Part shown: positions 1-7,413 of the stretch, piece by piece | Layout: every line of letters starts with the position of its first letter | How positions within the stretch are numbered: the stretch's first letter is position 1 | Assembly: GCF_000305495.1 (NCBI RefSeq) | Contig: NZ_AJTN02000007.1 | Coordinates: forward strand, 1 to 36,360 | Direction of reading: 5' to 3' | From: Peribacillus psychrosaccharolyticus ATCC 23296 | Lineage (GTDB): Bacteria > Bacillota > Bacilli > Bacillales > DSM-1321 | Length of the DNA stretch: 36,360 bases | Translations under genes and position numbers: made by a program | The notes under the pieces: model-generated | What the model saw: the letters and a program-made list of their open reading frames with translations, nothing else | What the model was told of the DNA's origin: nothing | The model's database searches: none

Positions 1-31
1 AAGAGACCCTCGTTTTAAACGAGGGTCTCTT
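1..31 (-). terminator. intrinsic terminator hairpin after the aldo/keto reductase gene
   Basis: A perfect 12-bp inverted repeat (1-12 with 20-31) flanks a 7-nt AT loop. It lies 15 bp past the stop of the minus-strand reductase gene. The expected U-tract would fall outside the window, so that half of the signal cannot be seen. Confidence 0.7.
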
Positions 32-46
32 CAATCAGTTCACTTA

Positions 47-877
47 TTAAAAAAGGTTTTCGTCCGGATTGGTTCCATATCTCTCCCCTAAGTTCAGGGA
101 ATCAATTTGGTTCATTTCATCTAAGCTTAATTCAAAATCAAAGACTTGTGTATTTTCAACAATACGGGACGGGGTTACGGATTTAGGAATCACTACAATA
201 TCATTTTGCAGATGCCATCTGATCATAACTTGCGCAGCAGTCTTACCATGTTTATCAGCAATGTGATTAATCGTCGGTTCGTTTATTAAGTTTCCTTGTC
301 CCAATGGACCCCAAGCTTCAACCTTAATATCATGTTTTTTACAATATTCTCTAATTTCAAGTTGAGAAAGACGCGGATGAAGTTCAATTTGGTTAATGAC
401 TGGTTTAAGTTCTGTATGGTTCATTAAATTCTCTAAATGATGCACATGGAAATTGCTTACTCCAATAGCCCTCACACGAGAATCAGTATATAGTTTTTCA
501 AGAGCCTTCCAGGTGTCGATATATTTATCTGTTCCTGGCCAGTGGATAAGGTATAAATCTAAATACTCCGTACCCAGCCGTTTTAAACTGTCTTCATAGG
601 CTTGAAGTGTCTTTTCAAATCCCTGTTCTGTATTCCATACCTTAGAGGTGATAAATAATTCTTCACGTGGGATTCCGCTCTCTCTGATTGCTTGTCCAAC
701 GCCTTCTTCATTACCATAAATGGCGGCCGTATCAATATGACGGTATCCTGCTTCGAGGGCTTTTTTAACCGATTCTACTGTTTCTGAACCATTTTTCACT
801 TTAAATACCCCGAAGCCAAGCTGCGGCATCTTTACGCCATTATGTAAAGTAACGGAACCTTGAATTGTTTCTATCAT
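47..877 (-). CDS. aldo/keto reductase (YvgN/YtbE type)
   Basis: A 276-aa soluble NADPH-dependent aldo/keto reductase of the kind that reduces glyoxal, methylglyoxal and other aldehydes. The classical catalytic tetrad is visible: Asp49 (HIDTAAIYGNE), Tyr54, Lys79 (ITSKVW) and His112 (LIHWPG). IPKSVTP near the C-terminus is the usual NADPH-phosphate contact region. Length is normal for the family. The ATG is preceded by AAGGAGG at good distance. It is a single-gene unit with its own terminator at 1-31. The family is certain; the physiological substrate cannot be read from sequence, and B. subtilis has several paralogues (YvgN, YtbE). Confidence 0.93.
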   Translation of the reverse strand: MIETIQGSVTLHNGVKMPQLGFGVFKVKNGSETVESVKKALEAGYRHIDTAAIYGNEEGVGQAIRESGIPREELFITSKVWNTEQGFEKTLQAYEDSLKRLGTEYLDLYLIHWPGTDKYIDTWKALEKLYTDSRVRAIGVSNFHVHHLENLMNHTELKPVINQIELHPRLSQLEIREYCKKHDIKVEAWGPLGQGNLINEPTINHIADKHGKTAAQVMIRWHLQNDIVVIPKSVTPSRIVENTQVFDFELSLDEMNQIDSLNLGERYGTNPDENLF

Positions 878-979
878 TTAATAACCTCCTTCTTTTATCC
901 CTAATTATACCATTGAACTAACAGAATTTTAAACTTATATGCTTAAAAGATAAAGAGAATAGAGCGTAAATCCTCCTTG

Positions 980-1055
980 CTGTTGATTTCCTTTCAAGGG
1001 GCTTCGCTTTCCGCGGGCGGGTGTGAGCCTCCTCGTTTTACGTTTCTATCAACAG
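980..1055 (-). repeat. short form of a structured intergenic repeat element
   Basis: Read on the minus strand this segment starts CTGTTGAT and ends ATCAACAG, an inverted pair at 980-987 and 1048-1055. It carries the block GGCTCACA-CCCGCCCGCGGAAAGCGAA and then GGAAATCAACAGC. The 19 bp at 1003-1021 are identical, reverse-complemented, to 4962-4980 in the longer copy at 4871-5003. The 5' half of the long copy (the TGCGGGAATAGCGGG region) is missing here. Similar GC-rich elements recur between genes in many Bacillaceae genomes, as I recall; I know no established name or function. Confidence 0.65.
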
Positions 1056-1184
1056 TTTTTGATATCAAATAAAATCTGTTTATTTTAAAGGATACTTTTG
1101 AAAAACATATCATTCAAGGTAATCAGCTTGAATCGGCCGCATTAGACACTGGTAAATAATTTTCGACCTTGCTATAACTACAAA

Positions 1185-1222
1185 CTTAGAGGACGAAGAG
1201 TTAATTCTCTTCGTCCTCTAAG
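1185..1222 (-). terminator. terminator of the lemA-TPM operon
   Basis: A perfect 16-bp inverted repeat (1185-1200 with 1207-1222) with a 6-nt loop, 17 bp downstream of the TPM gene's stop. The U-tract on the minus strand is short. Confidence 0.75.
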
Positions 1223-1238
1223 TCATTCATAATTCCCC

Positions 1239-1973
1239 TTACCAGCCACGACCAGCACCGCCGCCACCTGCAGAACCCCCGCCGCCGCCGCGGGGGCCGC
1301 CGCTGCCTCCACCGCCGCCTCTTCTCGACAGCATAGAAAGAATTGTGTATGACAATGCTCCACCAAAGAATTTTATATCTAGGAAGACAAGGGCAACTAT
1401 TATAATGATCATCAGCCAGCCTGGAATCGGACTTTTAGCTTCAGCGGTCGGCTTTTCATCCGCCTTATATTCACCTGAAACAGTCTTTGTAATCATTTGA
1501 TAGGTTTCAGTCACCGCTTTGCCCGGTTGGTTATTTTTTAAATATGGGATTGCATATTCATCAAGGATTCTCCCTGCTTTTCCGTCAGGAAGAACTCCTT
1601 CAAGACCATATCCTGTTTCAATTCTTATTTCCTTTTCCTTCAGCGCCAGCACAAGCAAGACCCCGTTGTTTTTTTCAGCGTTCCCTAGCTTATACTTTCG
1701 AAACGCTTCATTTGCAAACGTTTCAATATCTGTACCTTCAAGTGAGGCAACAGTCAGCACTGAAACTTGGGTTGAAGTTTGATCATCCAACCCTCTTCCA
1801 ACAGCCTGTAATTTCGTCTCTTCTTCCTCCGATAATACATTCGCAAAATCTTGAACATATATATCCCCAATAGGATCAGGAATGGCAGCCTCAGCATGCA
1901 CATTGGTTAAACCATATAAGAAACAAAAGCTGGTAATCAATAAGAAAAGGCTGGTAACCTTTCTTACCATCAT
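1239..1973 (-). CDS. TPM-domain membrane protein with glycine-rich tail (YgcG-like)
   Basis: A 244-aa protein with a signal peptide (residues 1 to about 27, ending VHAEA), an extracytoplasmic TPM domain (about 36-165, with IETGYGLEG and [13 protein letters not shown]), one membrane segment (about 185-203) and a glycine-rich tail from 218. TPM domains are found in photosystem II repair phosphatases and in bacterial membrane proteins of poorly known role. The ATG overlaps the lemA stop by four bases (ATGA), and its ribosome binding site GGAGGAAAT lies inside the end of lemA, so the two are translationally coupled. LemA plus TPM is a recurrent bacterial pair; I infer an envelope function but cannot name it. 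Confidence 0.88.
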   Translation of the reverse strand: MMVRKVTSLFLLITSFCFLYGLTNVHAEAAIPDPIGDIYVQDFANVLSEEEETKLQAVGRGLDDQTSTQVSVLTVASLEGTDIETFANEAFRKYKLGNAEKNNGVLLVLALKEKEIRIETGYGLEGVLPDGKAGRILDEYAIPYLKNNQPGKAVTETYQMITKTVSGEYKADEKPTAEAKSPIPGWLMIIIIVALVFLDIKFFGGALSYTILSMLSRRGGGGGSGGPRGGGGGSAGGGGAGRGW

Positions 1974-2551
1974 TGGTCATTTCCTCCAAAATCAACATCT
2001 GGAGCTGTTTCAGCCTTAGGATCAGCTTTAAAGTATTCTTTTGCGTCAAACCCTGTTACACCTGCAACAATGGCCCCAGGTAATCGTTTTACTTTTTTAT
2101 TATAAACAGATACCTGTGCATTATAATCCTTACGCGCTACAGAAATTCGGTTTTCCGTTCCAGCTAGTTCATCCATTAACTGAGTAAATTGTTTATCTGC
2201 CTTGAGATCAGGATAGTTTTCCACCACCACTAATAAGCGGCTCAATGCTCCAGAAAGCTCACTATTCGCAGTTGCTTCTTCTTCTGGTGAGTTTGCTCCT
2301 GCTAATCTAGATCGAGCATCTGAAATCGCTGTTATCGTTTCTTTTTCATGTGATGCATAGCCTTTAACCGTATTAACCAAATTAGGGATTAAATCCAATC
2401 TTCTTTGCAGTTGATTTTCGATTTGTGCATAGGATTGATCCACATTTTCTTCTTCAGACACAAACCCATTATAGCTTGATACAAACATCATGATGATTGC
2501 TCCAATAATAACGATCCCAATTAGTAATGGTACAAGTAGATTTTTTTTCAT
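1970..2551 (-). CDS. lemA: LemA family membrane protein
   Basis: A 193-aa LemA-family protein: an N-terminal membrane anchor (about 5-25), then a long helical domain with the family hallmarks [32 protein letters not shown] and [13 protein letters not shown]. The C-terminal half faces outside in the usual model. AGGGGAG precedes the ATG. It is the first gene of a two-gene operon with the TPM-domain gene, overlapping it by four bases. LemA function is not settled in Bacillus; family membership is clear from the motifs and length. Confidence 0.92.
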   Translation of the reverse strand: MKKNLLVPLLIGIVIIGAIIMMFVSSYNGFVSEEENVDQSYAQIENQLQRRLDLIPNLVNTVKGYASHEKETITAISDARSRLAGANSPEEEATANSELSGALSRLLVVVENYPDLKADKQFTQLMDELAGTENRISVARKDYNAQVSVYNKKVKRLPGAIVAGVTGFDAKEYFKADPKAETAPDVDFGGNDQ

Positions 2552-2881
2552 TTTCTCTCCCCTTTGCAGTTATGTACTACCTATATTTTTCCCATTCCTG
2601 TCTTCTTTCTAAACTTGATAAATACATTCTATTCGGTAATTATTTTGTGATGTTCAAGTAGATAGTAAATATAGGGAATTCAATTAACAAAACTATACAG
2701 TATAATGGATTAATTTCATTACACTGTATCTGTTTTGTTAAGTTATTGTAAAGTTTCGTCGAAATGTCTTTCCCTTTAGTAAAGGAATCCATTACAATGA
2801 TTTAGTCAATACTATGCATACTATATTTCTTGGATGGAATTCTGTGCATAAAAATATGCCTTAAAAAATGGGGGTAATACC
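2552..2881. promoter_or_regulatory. 330-bp divergent promoter region between lemA and the DUF47-pit operon
   Basis: No ORF is credible here. TATAAT at 2701-2706 is a possible -10 for the phosphate operon, but no good -35 lies 16-18 bp upstream. A 7-bp inverted repeat (ATACAGT 2695-2701, ACTGTAT 2723-2729) surrounds it. TTAACA (2684-2689) followed four bases later by TATACA resembles a weak pair of PhoP half-sites, which would suit a phosphate transporter, but the match is poor. Treat as a candidate regulatory region only. Confidence 0.35.
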
Positions 2882-3502
2882 ATGGTTTTTAAATCAAAAC
2901 AGGACAAATTCGCAGTTGCTTTAATCAATATGTCACAAAACATCAAAGAAAGTGCCGATTATTTTGCTGACTTTAAGTTGAATAATGTTAGTGACCTAAA
3001 GGTTTTTGCTGACACAATGAAGGATTATGAGCATAAAGGCGACTCAATGGTTCATGATGTAATAAAAGATTTAAACAATGCATTTATCACACCAATCGAA
3101 CGGGAAGATATTCTGCAGTTAACCATGAATATGGATGACGTACTAGACGGACTTGAGCACTGTTCTGCTTTATTTGAAATGTACTCAATTATCGATGCAG
3201 ATGAATATATGTTGAAATTTGTCGACGCAATTAGAAAGTGCACGTATGAAATCGAACTTGCGGTACAGTTGCTTTCAACTAAAAAAATGCAAAGTATTCG
3301 TGAAAATGCAATAAAAATTAAAGATTTAGAATCATATTGTGATGGAATTCAACGCCAATCCATTAAAAATCTATTCAGTGTTGAAAAAGATCCAATTCAA
3401 CTGATTAAATACAAAGAAATTTATGAAAGCCTTGAAGAAATTGCTGATTTCTGTCAGACAGTCGCTAATACACTTGAAACAATCATTATGAAGAACGCTT
3501 AA
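2882..3502 (+). CDS. ykaA: DUF47 / PhoU-like protein, partner of PiT (YkaA type)
   Basis: A 206-aa, all-helical cytoplasmic protein of the DUF47 (PhoU-like) family, with an acidic pattern including EHKGDSMVHDV and TPIEREDILQL, the metal-binding type helix motif of the family. GGGGG precedes the ATG. The next gene, 14 bp downstream, encodes a PiT phosphate transporter, the standard arrangement for DUF47 proteins, which are thought to control low-affinity phosphate uptake. B. subtilis has the same pair (ykaA-pit). The regulatory role is inferred from family and context. Confidence 0.92.
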   Translation: MVFKSKQDKFAVALINMSQNIKESADYFADFKLNNVSDLKVFADTMKDYEHKGDSMVHDVIKDLNNAFITPIEREDILQLTMNMDDVLDGLEHCSALFEMYSIIDADEYMLKFVDAIRKCTYEIELAVQLLSTKKMQSIRENAIKIKDLESYCDGIQRQSIKNLFSVEKDPIQLIKYKEIYESLEEIADFCQTVANTLETIIMKNA

Positions 3503-3516
3503 GGAGTCCTCCAAGA

Positions 3517-4515
3517 ATGGATACTTTACTTATAATAACGATTTTAATCGTATTTTTTGCACTCGCTTTTGACTTTATAAATGGTTTTCATGATACGGCA
3601 AATGCCATAGCTACTTCTGTTTCAACAAAGGCACTAAAACCTCGTCATGCTATTATAATGGCAGCTGTGATGAACTTTGTTGGAGCAATGACTTTTACTG
3701 GTGTTGCCAAGACGATTACGAAGGATATTGTCGATCCATTTACATTGCCTAACGGATCCATTGTCATAATGGCCGCTCTGATATCAGCAATTATTTGGAA
3801 CTTAGTTACCTGGTATTTCGGAATACCAAGCAGTTCATCGCATGCATTAATCGGTTCAATTGCCGGCGCTGCTATTGCTGCTGCTGGGTTTGGTTCTATT
3901 AAATGGTCTGGTTTCCTTAATATCATCGAAGCTCTTATCCTTTCTCCAATCTTAGCGTTTGGAGTCGGTTATCTCATTTACTCCATCATAAAAATTGTCT
4001 TTAAAAATAACAACTTAACCAAAACGAATAAACAATTTCGCAGAATTCAAATCCTGACGGCTGCTATTCAATCTTATGCACATGGAACGAATGATGCTCA
4101 AAAAGCAATGGGTATCATCACCCTTGCATTGATTGCAAACGGGTATACTGAAAGCACAGATATACAACTATGGGTACAAATATCCTGTGCATTAGCAATG
4201 GGACTTGGAACATCAATCGGCGGCTGGAAAATTATTAAAACTGTCGGCGGAAAGATCATGAAAATCCGTCCAATCAATGGAGTTGCAGCCGATTTAACGG
4301 GAGCTGCAATCATCTTTGGAGCAACGTTGATTCACTTACCAGTAAGTACAACCCATGTTATTTCATCTTCTATACTAGGTGTAGGTTCGGCTCACCGAAT
4401 AAAAGGTGTAAAATGGGGAACAGCGCAAAGAATGATTATTACATGGTTTATCACGTTACCAATTTCCGCAACTGTTGCAGCTTTAATTTACTTATTATTA
4501 AATTTGATTTTTTAA
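3517..4515 (+). CDS. pit: low-affinity inorganic phosphate transporter, PiT family
   Basis: A 332-aa polytopic membrane protein with the two inverted family signatures: FINGFHDTANAIAT at about 20-33 and SYAHGTNDAQKAMGI at 186-200. These Asp/Asn-rich motifs form the phosphate and cation site in the PiT/PNaS family. FGIPSSSSHALIG and LPVSTTHVISSS are the matching repeated loops. About ten hydrophobic segments are visible. AAGGAG lies before the ATG, and the gene follows DUF47 by 14 bp in one operon. A strong terminator follows at 4557-4594. Function is metal-phosphate or proton-phosphate symport. Confidence 0.94.
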   Translation: MDTLLIITILIVFFALAFDFINGFHDTANAIATSVSTKALKPRHAIIMAAVMNFVGAMTFTGVAKTITKDIVDPFTLPNGSIVIMAALISAIIWNLVTWYFGIPSSSSHALIGSIAGAAIAAAGFGSIKWSGFLNIIEALILSPILAFGVGYLIYSIIKIVFKNNNLTKTNKQFRRIQILTAAIQSYAHGTNDAQKAMGIITLALIANGYTESTDIQLWVQISCALAMGLGTSIGGWKIIKTVGGKIMKIRPINGVAADLTGAAIIFGATLIHLPVSTTHVISSSILGVGSAHRIKGVKWGTAQRMIITWFITLPISATVAALIYLLLNLIF

Positions 4516-4691
4516 GAAAAAACCCTTTCCGGTTCTGGAAAGGTCAGTTTGTAGACAAAAGGGGTTCGGGATGATTTCATTCCGAACCCCTTTTGCATTT
4601 CTTTTACATAGTATCCGCTTTCAAGATTACTTGTGCTCTCCTTAATGATCGTTGATTCTCCCTCATTTTCATTAACAATTTTTTCATTCAT
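4512..4691 (-). CDS. possible 59-aa small protein overlapping the pit terminator
   Basis: A minus-strand ORF opens with ATG at 4691, preceded by AGAAGGGAGACAC, and ends with TAA at 4512-4514, overlapping the end of pit by four bases. It starts MNEKIVNENEGESTI and contains SGYYVKEMQKGFGMK. Its last third reads through the terminator hairpin, which argues against strong conservation of the C-terminus. The first 35 residues have a natural, charged composition. I do not recognise it; it may be a real small gene or a chance ORF. Confidence 0.3.
   Translation of the reverse strand: MNEKIVNENEGESTIIKESTSNLESGYYVKEMQKGFGMKSSRTPFVYKLTFPEPERVFS
4557..4594 (+). terminator. pit operon terminator
   Basis: A 13-bp perfect stem (4557-4569 with 4582-4594), extendable inward through GATGA/TCATT pairs, with A-rich left and T4 right flanks, so it can act in both directions. 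A smaller hairpin (CCTTTCC...GGAAAGG, 4524-4543) precedes it directly after the pit stop. Confidence 0.85.
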
Positions 4692-4870
4692 TTTATTGTG
4701 TCTCCCTTCTATAACACTACTTCTTAATTACGAATAAGAATTTGCCTCCCTTATATAAGTCTAATTCTTTTAAAACCATAAAAAAAACAATGCAAGCTTT
4801 TCCTGCATCTATTCTAGCTCGTGTTTCAATTTGATTGCCGGAGTTTACTTCTAGATTAAATTTAGAAAGA

Positions 4871-5003
4871 CCGTTGATTGGAGTGTTGGCGTGAAGACTC
4901 CTGCGGGAATAGCGGGATAGGTGAGACCCCGCAGGCGCGTAAGCATTGATGCGGCTCACAGCCCGCCCGCGGAAAGCGAATCGCCTGGAATGGAAATCAA
5001 CAG
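4871..5003 (+). repeat. long form of the structured intergenic repeat element
   Basis: A 133-bp GC-rich block in an AT-rich surround. Its ends are inverted (GTTGATT 4873-4879, AATCAAC 4995-5001). Inside is an 8-bp stem, CCTGCGGG 4900-4907 with CCCGCAGG 4928-4935, followed by the GGCTCACA-CCCGCCCGCGGAAAGCGAA block shared with the short copy at 980-1055. The nested pairing suggests a folded RNA or a mobile MITE-like unit. The two copies lie in opposite orientations. Such elements are widespread in Bacillaceae from memory; the function is unknown to me. Confidence 0.7.
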
Positions 5004-5025
5004 CCTCATTTTATAAAACTAAAAA

Positions 5026-5070
5026 AGACTGTAGACAAACTCGATGTTCTCCTAAGTTTGTCTACAGTCT
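5026..5070 (-). terminator. perfect 16-bp hairpin, terminator-like on the minus strand
   Basis: AGACTGTAGACAAACT (5026-5041) pairs perfectly with 5055-5070. The A6 run at 5021-5026 gives a U-tract only on the minus strand, yet no minus-strand gene lies upstream before the adeR-like gene starts. It directly follows the repeat element. Confidence 0.5.
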
Positions 5071-5184
5071 GAAATCGCTCCTTATTTGGGAAAGGTTTTT
5101 TATTTTTATCTGTAAGAATCACATGCTATTTCTTCCAAAATAGCTTACTATTTTTAGTATAGCCGTTTAATAAGGGGAATGCTT

Positions 5185-6435
5185 ATGCTTAGTGAAAACC
5201 TAAATAGAGATTTGTTTAAGGGGATCTATGGAGACCTTATGGAATTTTCAGATCGAATCAGCAGTATTGTCGGTGGTCCAGTCACAATTGAAGATGGAAA
5301 CCATCGTCTACTTGCCTATAGTATGCATGATGACACAACAGACCAGGCTAGAATTTCAACTATTATCGGCCGGCGGGTTCCTGAGAAGGTTGTAAACAGT
5401 CTCTGGAAAGCAGGAATTATCCCCACCCTTTTAGAGAATAACGCTCCTATAAAAGTGGATGCTATCGAGAATGTTGGTCTCGGAAATCGCGCAGCTGTTT
5501 CGATTCGAAAAAACAATGAAGTTCTTGGATTTATTTGGGCACTTGAGGGCAAAAAGCCGTTTACAGATGAAGATTTAGCCTTTTTACAGCTTGCTGCTAA
5601 GGAAGCCAAAAATCAACTACAGCAGCTGCAATTAAAAACAAAACACAGAGAAGCAGGCACTCAGGAGTTTCTCTGGCGGTTATTAACCGGCCATTATCAA
5701 AAAGAATCTGAGATTAAAGAGCATCTCAAACGTTTTTCTATTCATTTGCCTGCTGTATGTGCAATTGGTGTATTTGAATTTCCTGAAGAAATTAACGGAA
5801 GTATTGAGCGTAACATCTCCTATATGCTTACCGTTACTCAAAAAATAAATATCCTTCTTACTACGATCGATCACAATAAATTAATTGTTCTCGCTGGTTC
5901 AGAATCTGATGAAGAACTAACGATATCATTTAAAACATTTATTCCCACCTTTATTTCTGAAATGAAAAATCGATTTGAAGTTTCAACGATAATTGGGGCT
6001 TCTGGAAATAGCCTAAACTCCTTGCTTGATGGGCGTCACAGCTACGGGGAAGCCCTTTATACACTAAAAATTAAATCGATTTTCCCTGAGACAGAACAAA
6101 TCATTACCTATGATGGATTGGGCGTCTTTCAAAGTCTTGAGGCGATTGATTCTGGACACCCTCGCCGCCGCGAACATCATACACTAACAAAATTGGCACG
6201 ATATGACCAGAAGCACCAATCTGATTTACTGCATACATTAAAGGTTTATTTAGAAAAAGATTGCAGTCAAAATGATGCTGCACGTCATCTGCATATTCAT
6301 GTTAATACATTAAACTATCGATTAAAGCGCATCACTGAAGTTGGTGAAGTTAATTTAAAAGACATTATCCAAAAAACAGCATTGTTTCTTGATTTAAAAT
6401 TAAGGGAATACCGTGAATATCAGAGTAAAAGCTAA
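5185..6435 (+). CDS. adeR: PucR/CdaR-type transcriptional activator, probable AdeR (alanine dehydrogenase activator)
   Basis: A 416-aa regulator: an N-terminal sensory region (about 5-150, GAF-like in position, with RISSIVGGPVTIEDGNH and GFIWALEGK), a central GGDEF-like region typical of CdaR proteins, and a C-terminal PucR helix-turn-helix (about 345-405) with QNDAARHLHIHVNTLNYRL. I place the start at the second ATG (5185), because AAGGGG at 5172-5177 is too close to the ATG at 5179. In B. subtilis a protein of this type, AdeR, activates the neighbouring ald. Here ald lies two genes downstream, supporting the same role. The inducer is not evident. Confidence 0.82.
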   Translation: MLSENLNRDLFKGIYGDLMEFSDRISSIVGGPVTIEDGNHRLLAYSMHDDTTDQARISTIIGRRVPEKVVNSLWKAGIIPTLLENNAPIKVDAIENVGLGNRAAVSIRKNNEVLGFIWALEGKKPFTDEDLAFLQLAAKEAKNQLQQLQLKTKHREAGTQEFLWRLLTGHYQKESEIKEHLKRFSIHLPAVCAIGVFEFPEEINGSIERNISYMLTVTQKINILLTTIDHNKLIVLAGSESDEELTISFKTFIPTFISEMKNRFEVSTIIGASGNSLNSLLDGRHSYGEALYTLKIKSIFPETEQIITYDGLGVFQSLEAIDSGHPRRREHHTLTKLARYDQKHQSDLLHTLKVYLEKDCSQNDAARHLHIHVNTLNYRLKRITEVGEVNLKDIIQKTALFLDLKLREYREYQSKS

Positions 6436-6457
6436 ACTCAAGAAGGGATGCGAATTC

Positions 6458-7288
6458 ATGGAGTCACAGGAATATTTACGATCAGAATTAAAAAAGATTG
6501 AAAAATGGGAAAAAGATCAGGATAGTCTTTGGTTTTGGGAACGATTAGGACGCCTCCCTTTTAAAGTGCTGGATAAACTAACTCCTGCTTTTATCCAAAC
6601 GAAGATTGGTTCACTGTTGGATGGCATAGGAAGCTTTATTCAGACAGGCGGTCAATACTTAACCCGTGAACAGACGATTCTCAATAAGTTAAGCAATCAA
6701 CTGGCGGAACAAAAAGAACTTACACTTGAAGATGTCAGCTCCTTGCCCCTGAAAATTATGGATCAGGTAAGTGAGAATATCAAACAATCAGAGAGCAGAG
6801 CGGCAACTGCTCAAGGAGCAACAACAGGATTTGGTGGTATTTTCACACTTGCCATTGACATACCAGTCTTACTTGGGATGTCGCTAAAAACCCTCCAAGA
6901 TATTGCCCTGACTTATGGGTATAATCCACGGGACCGTGATGAACGAATATTTATCGTAAAATGCCTCCAATTTGCCACTTCGGATGTAGTTGGTAAAAAA
7001 ACGATTCTAGATGATTTAAATTCCTTTTATCAAGACAAGCCAGCTGGAAAAAAGGAAATGATTTCTCAGCTTCAGGGTTGGCGTGAAGTTGTCTATACCT
7101 ATCGTGACCACTTTGGGATAAAAAAACTTTTTCAGATGGTGCCAATTGCTGGTATGGTCTTTGGAGCCATTACTAATCGCAGCATGATTTCTGATATTGC
7201 AGACGCCGGAACGATGCTTTACCGAAAACGCCGTATCTATGAAAAAATTCAGCATCTACAACAAATAGATAATGCTTTTAAACGTTAA
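6458..7288 (+). CDS. EcsC family protein
   Basis: A 276-aa protein matching the EcsC family: amphipathic helices at the N-terminus, a conserved stretch around IGSLLDGIGSFIQTGGQYL, a glycine-rich region (about 120-150, TGFGGIFTLAIDIPVLLG) that may insert in the membrane, and a second one (about 225-245, VPIAGMVFGAITNRSMI). I use the ATG at 6458, preceded by AGAAGGGA, not the upstream ATG inside the end of the adeR-like gene. It lies 22 bp after that gene and is probably co-transcribed, then closed by the terminator at 7293-7326. EcsC proteins have no established biochemical role. Confidence 0.85.
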   Translation: MESQEYLRSELKKIEKWEKDQDSLWFWERLGRLPFKVLDKLTPAFIQTKIGSLLDGIGSFIQTGGQYLTREQTILNKLSNQLAEQKELTLEDVSSLPLKIMDQVSENIKQSESRAATAQGATTGFGGIFTLAIDIPVLLGMSLKTLQDIALTYGYNPRDRDERIFIVKCLQFATSDVVGKKTILDDLNSFYQDKPAGKKEMISQLQGWREVVYTYRDHFGIKKLFQMVPIAGMVFGAITNRSMISDIADAGTMLYRKRRIYEKIQHLQQIDNAFKR

Positions 7289-7292
7289 AATT

Positions 7293-7326
7293 AAGGAGTA
7301 TTTGTGAAATCTCACAAATACTCCTT
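7293..7326 (+). terminator. terminator after the EcsC-family gene
   Basis: A perfect 15-bp stem (7293-7307 with 7312-7326), 4-nt loop, followed by T-rich sequence; separates the regulator transcript from ald. Confidence 0.85.
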
Positions 7327-7413
7327 TTTGAATTTTCTGATTACCACAAACGTTGGTGATTCATTAACGGGTATACTTTAATACAAAGGGATTAACTGAG
7401 GGGGATTATTTAT
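7327..7413 (+). promoter_or_regulatory. ald promoter region with a possible activator dyad
   Basis: The gap between the terminator and ald has only a weak promoter: TTGGTG (7353-7358) and TTTAAT (7377-7382), 18 bp apart. An imperfect dyad ACCA-N7-TGGT with AT flanks covers about 7342-7360 and overlaps the -35. A poor core promoter with a dyad fits activator-dependent transcription by the PucR-type protein. This is inference. Confidence 0.3.

Larger units (their letters stand above)
878..1238. other. 361-bp intergenic region without a gene
   Basis: Between the aldo/keto reductase and the TPM-domain gene I see no credible ORF. The region holds the short repeat element at 980-1055 and the terminator hairpin at 1185-1222; the promoter of the reductase gene should lie just above 878. 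The rest is AT-rich and featureless. Confidence 0.6.
4595..5184. other. non-coding stretch between pit and the adeR-like gene
   Basis: About 590 bp. It contains the 5' part of the doubtful small ORF (to 4691), the long repeat element (4871-5003) and a perfect hairpin (5026-5070). Two longer ORFs that run through the repeat (4717-4959 minus, 4946-5143 plus) have no credible ribosome binding site and owe their openness to the GC-rich repeat; I do not call them. Confidence 0.6.

Noticed and set aside
2684-2699. PhoP box pair before the DUF47-pit operon
   Set aside because: Only one good half-site and non-ideal spacing; low-affinity PiT systems are not usually PhoP-activated.
4717-5143. Two ORFs (4717-4959 minus, 4946-5143 plus) over the long repeat element
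   Set aside because: They lack ribosome binding sites and their codons come from the GC-rich non-coding repeat.
6413-6457. N-terminal extension of the EcsC-family protein from the ATG at 6413
   Set aside because: It overlaps the end of the adeR-like gene and lacks a ribosome binding site; the ATG at 6458 has one.
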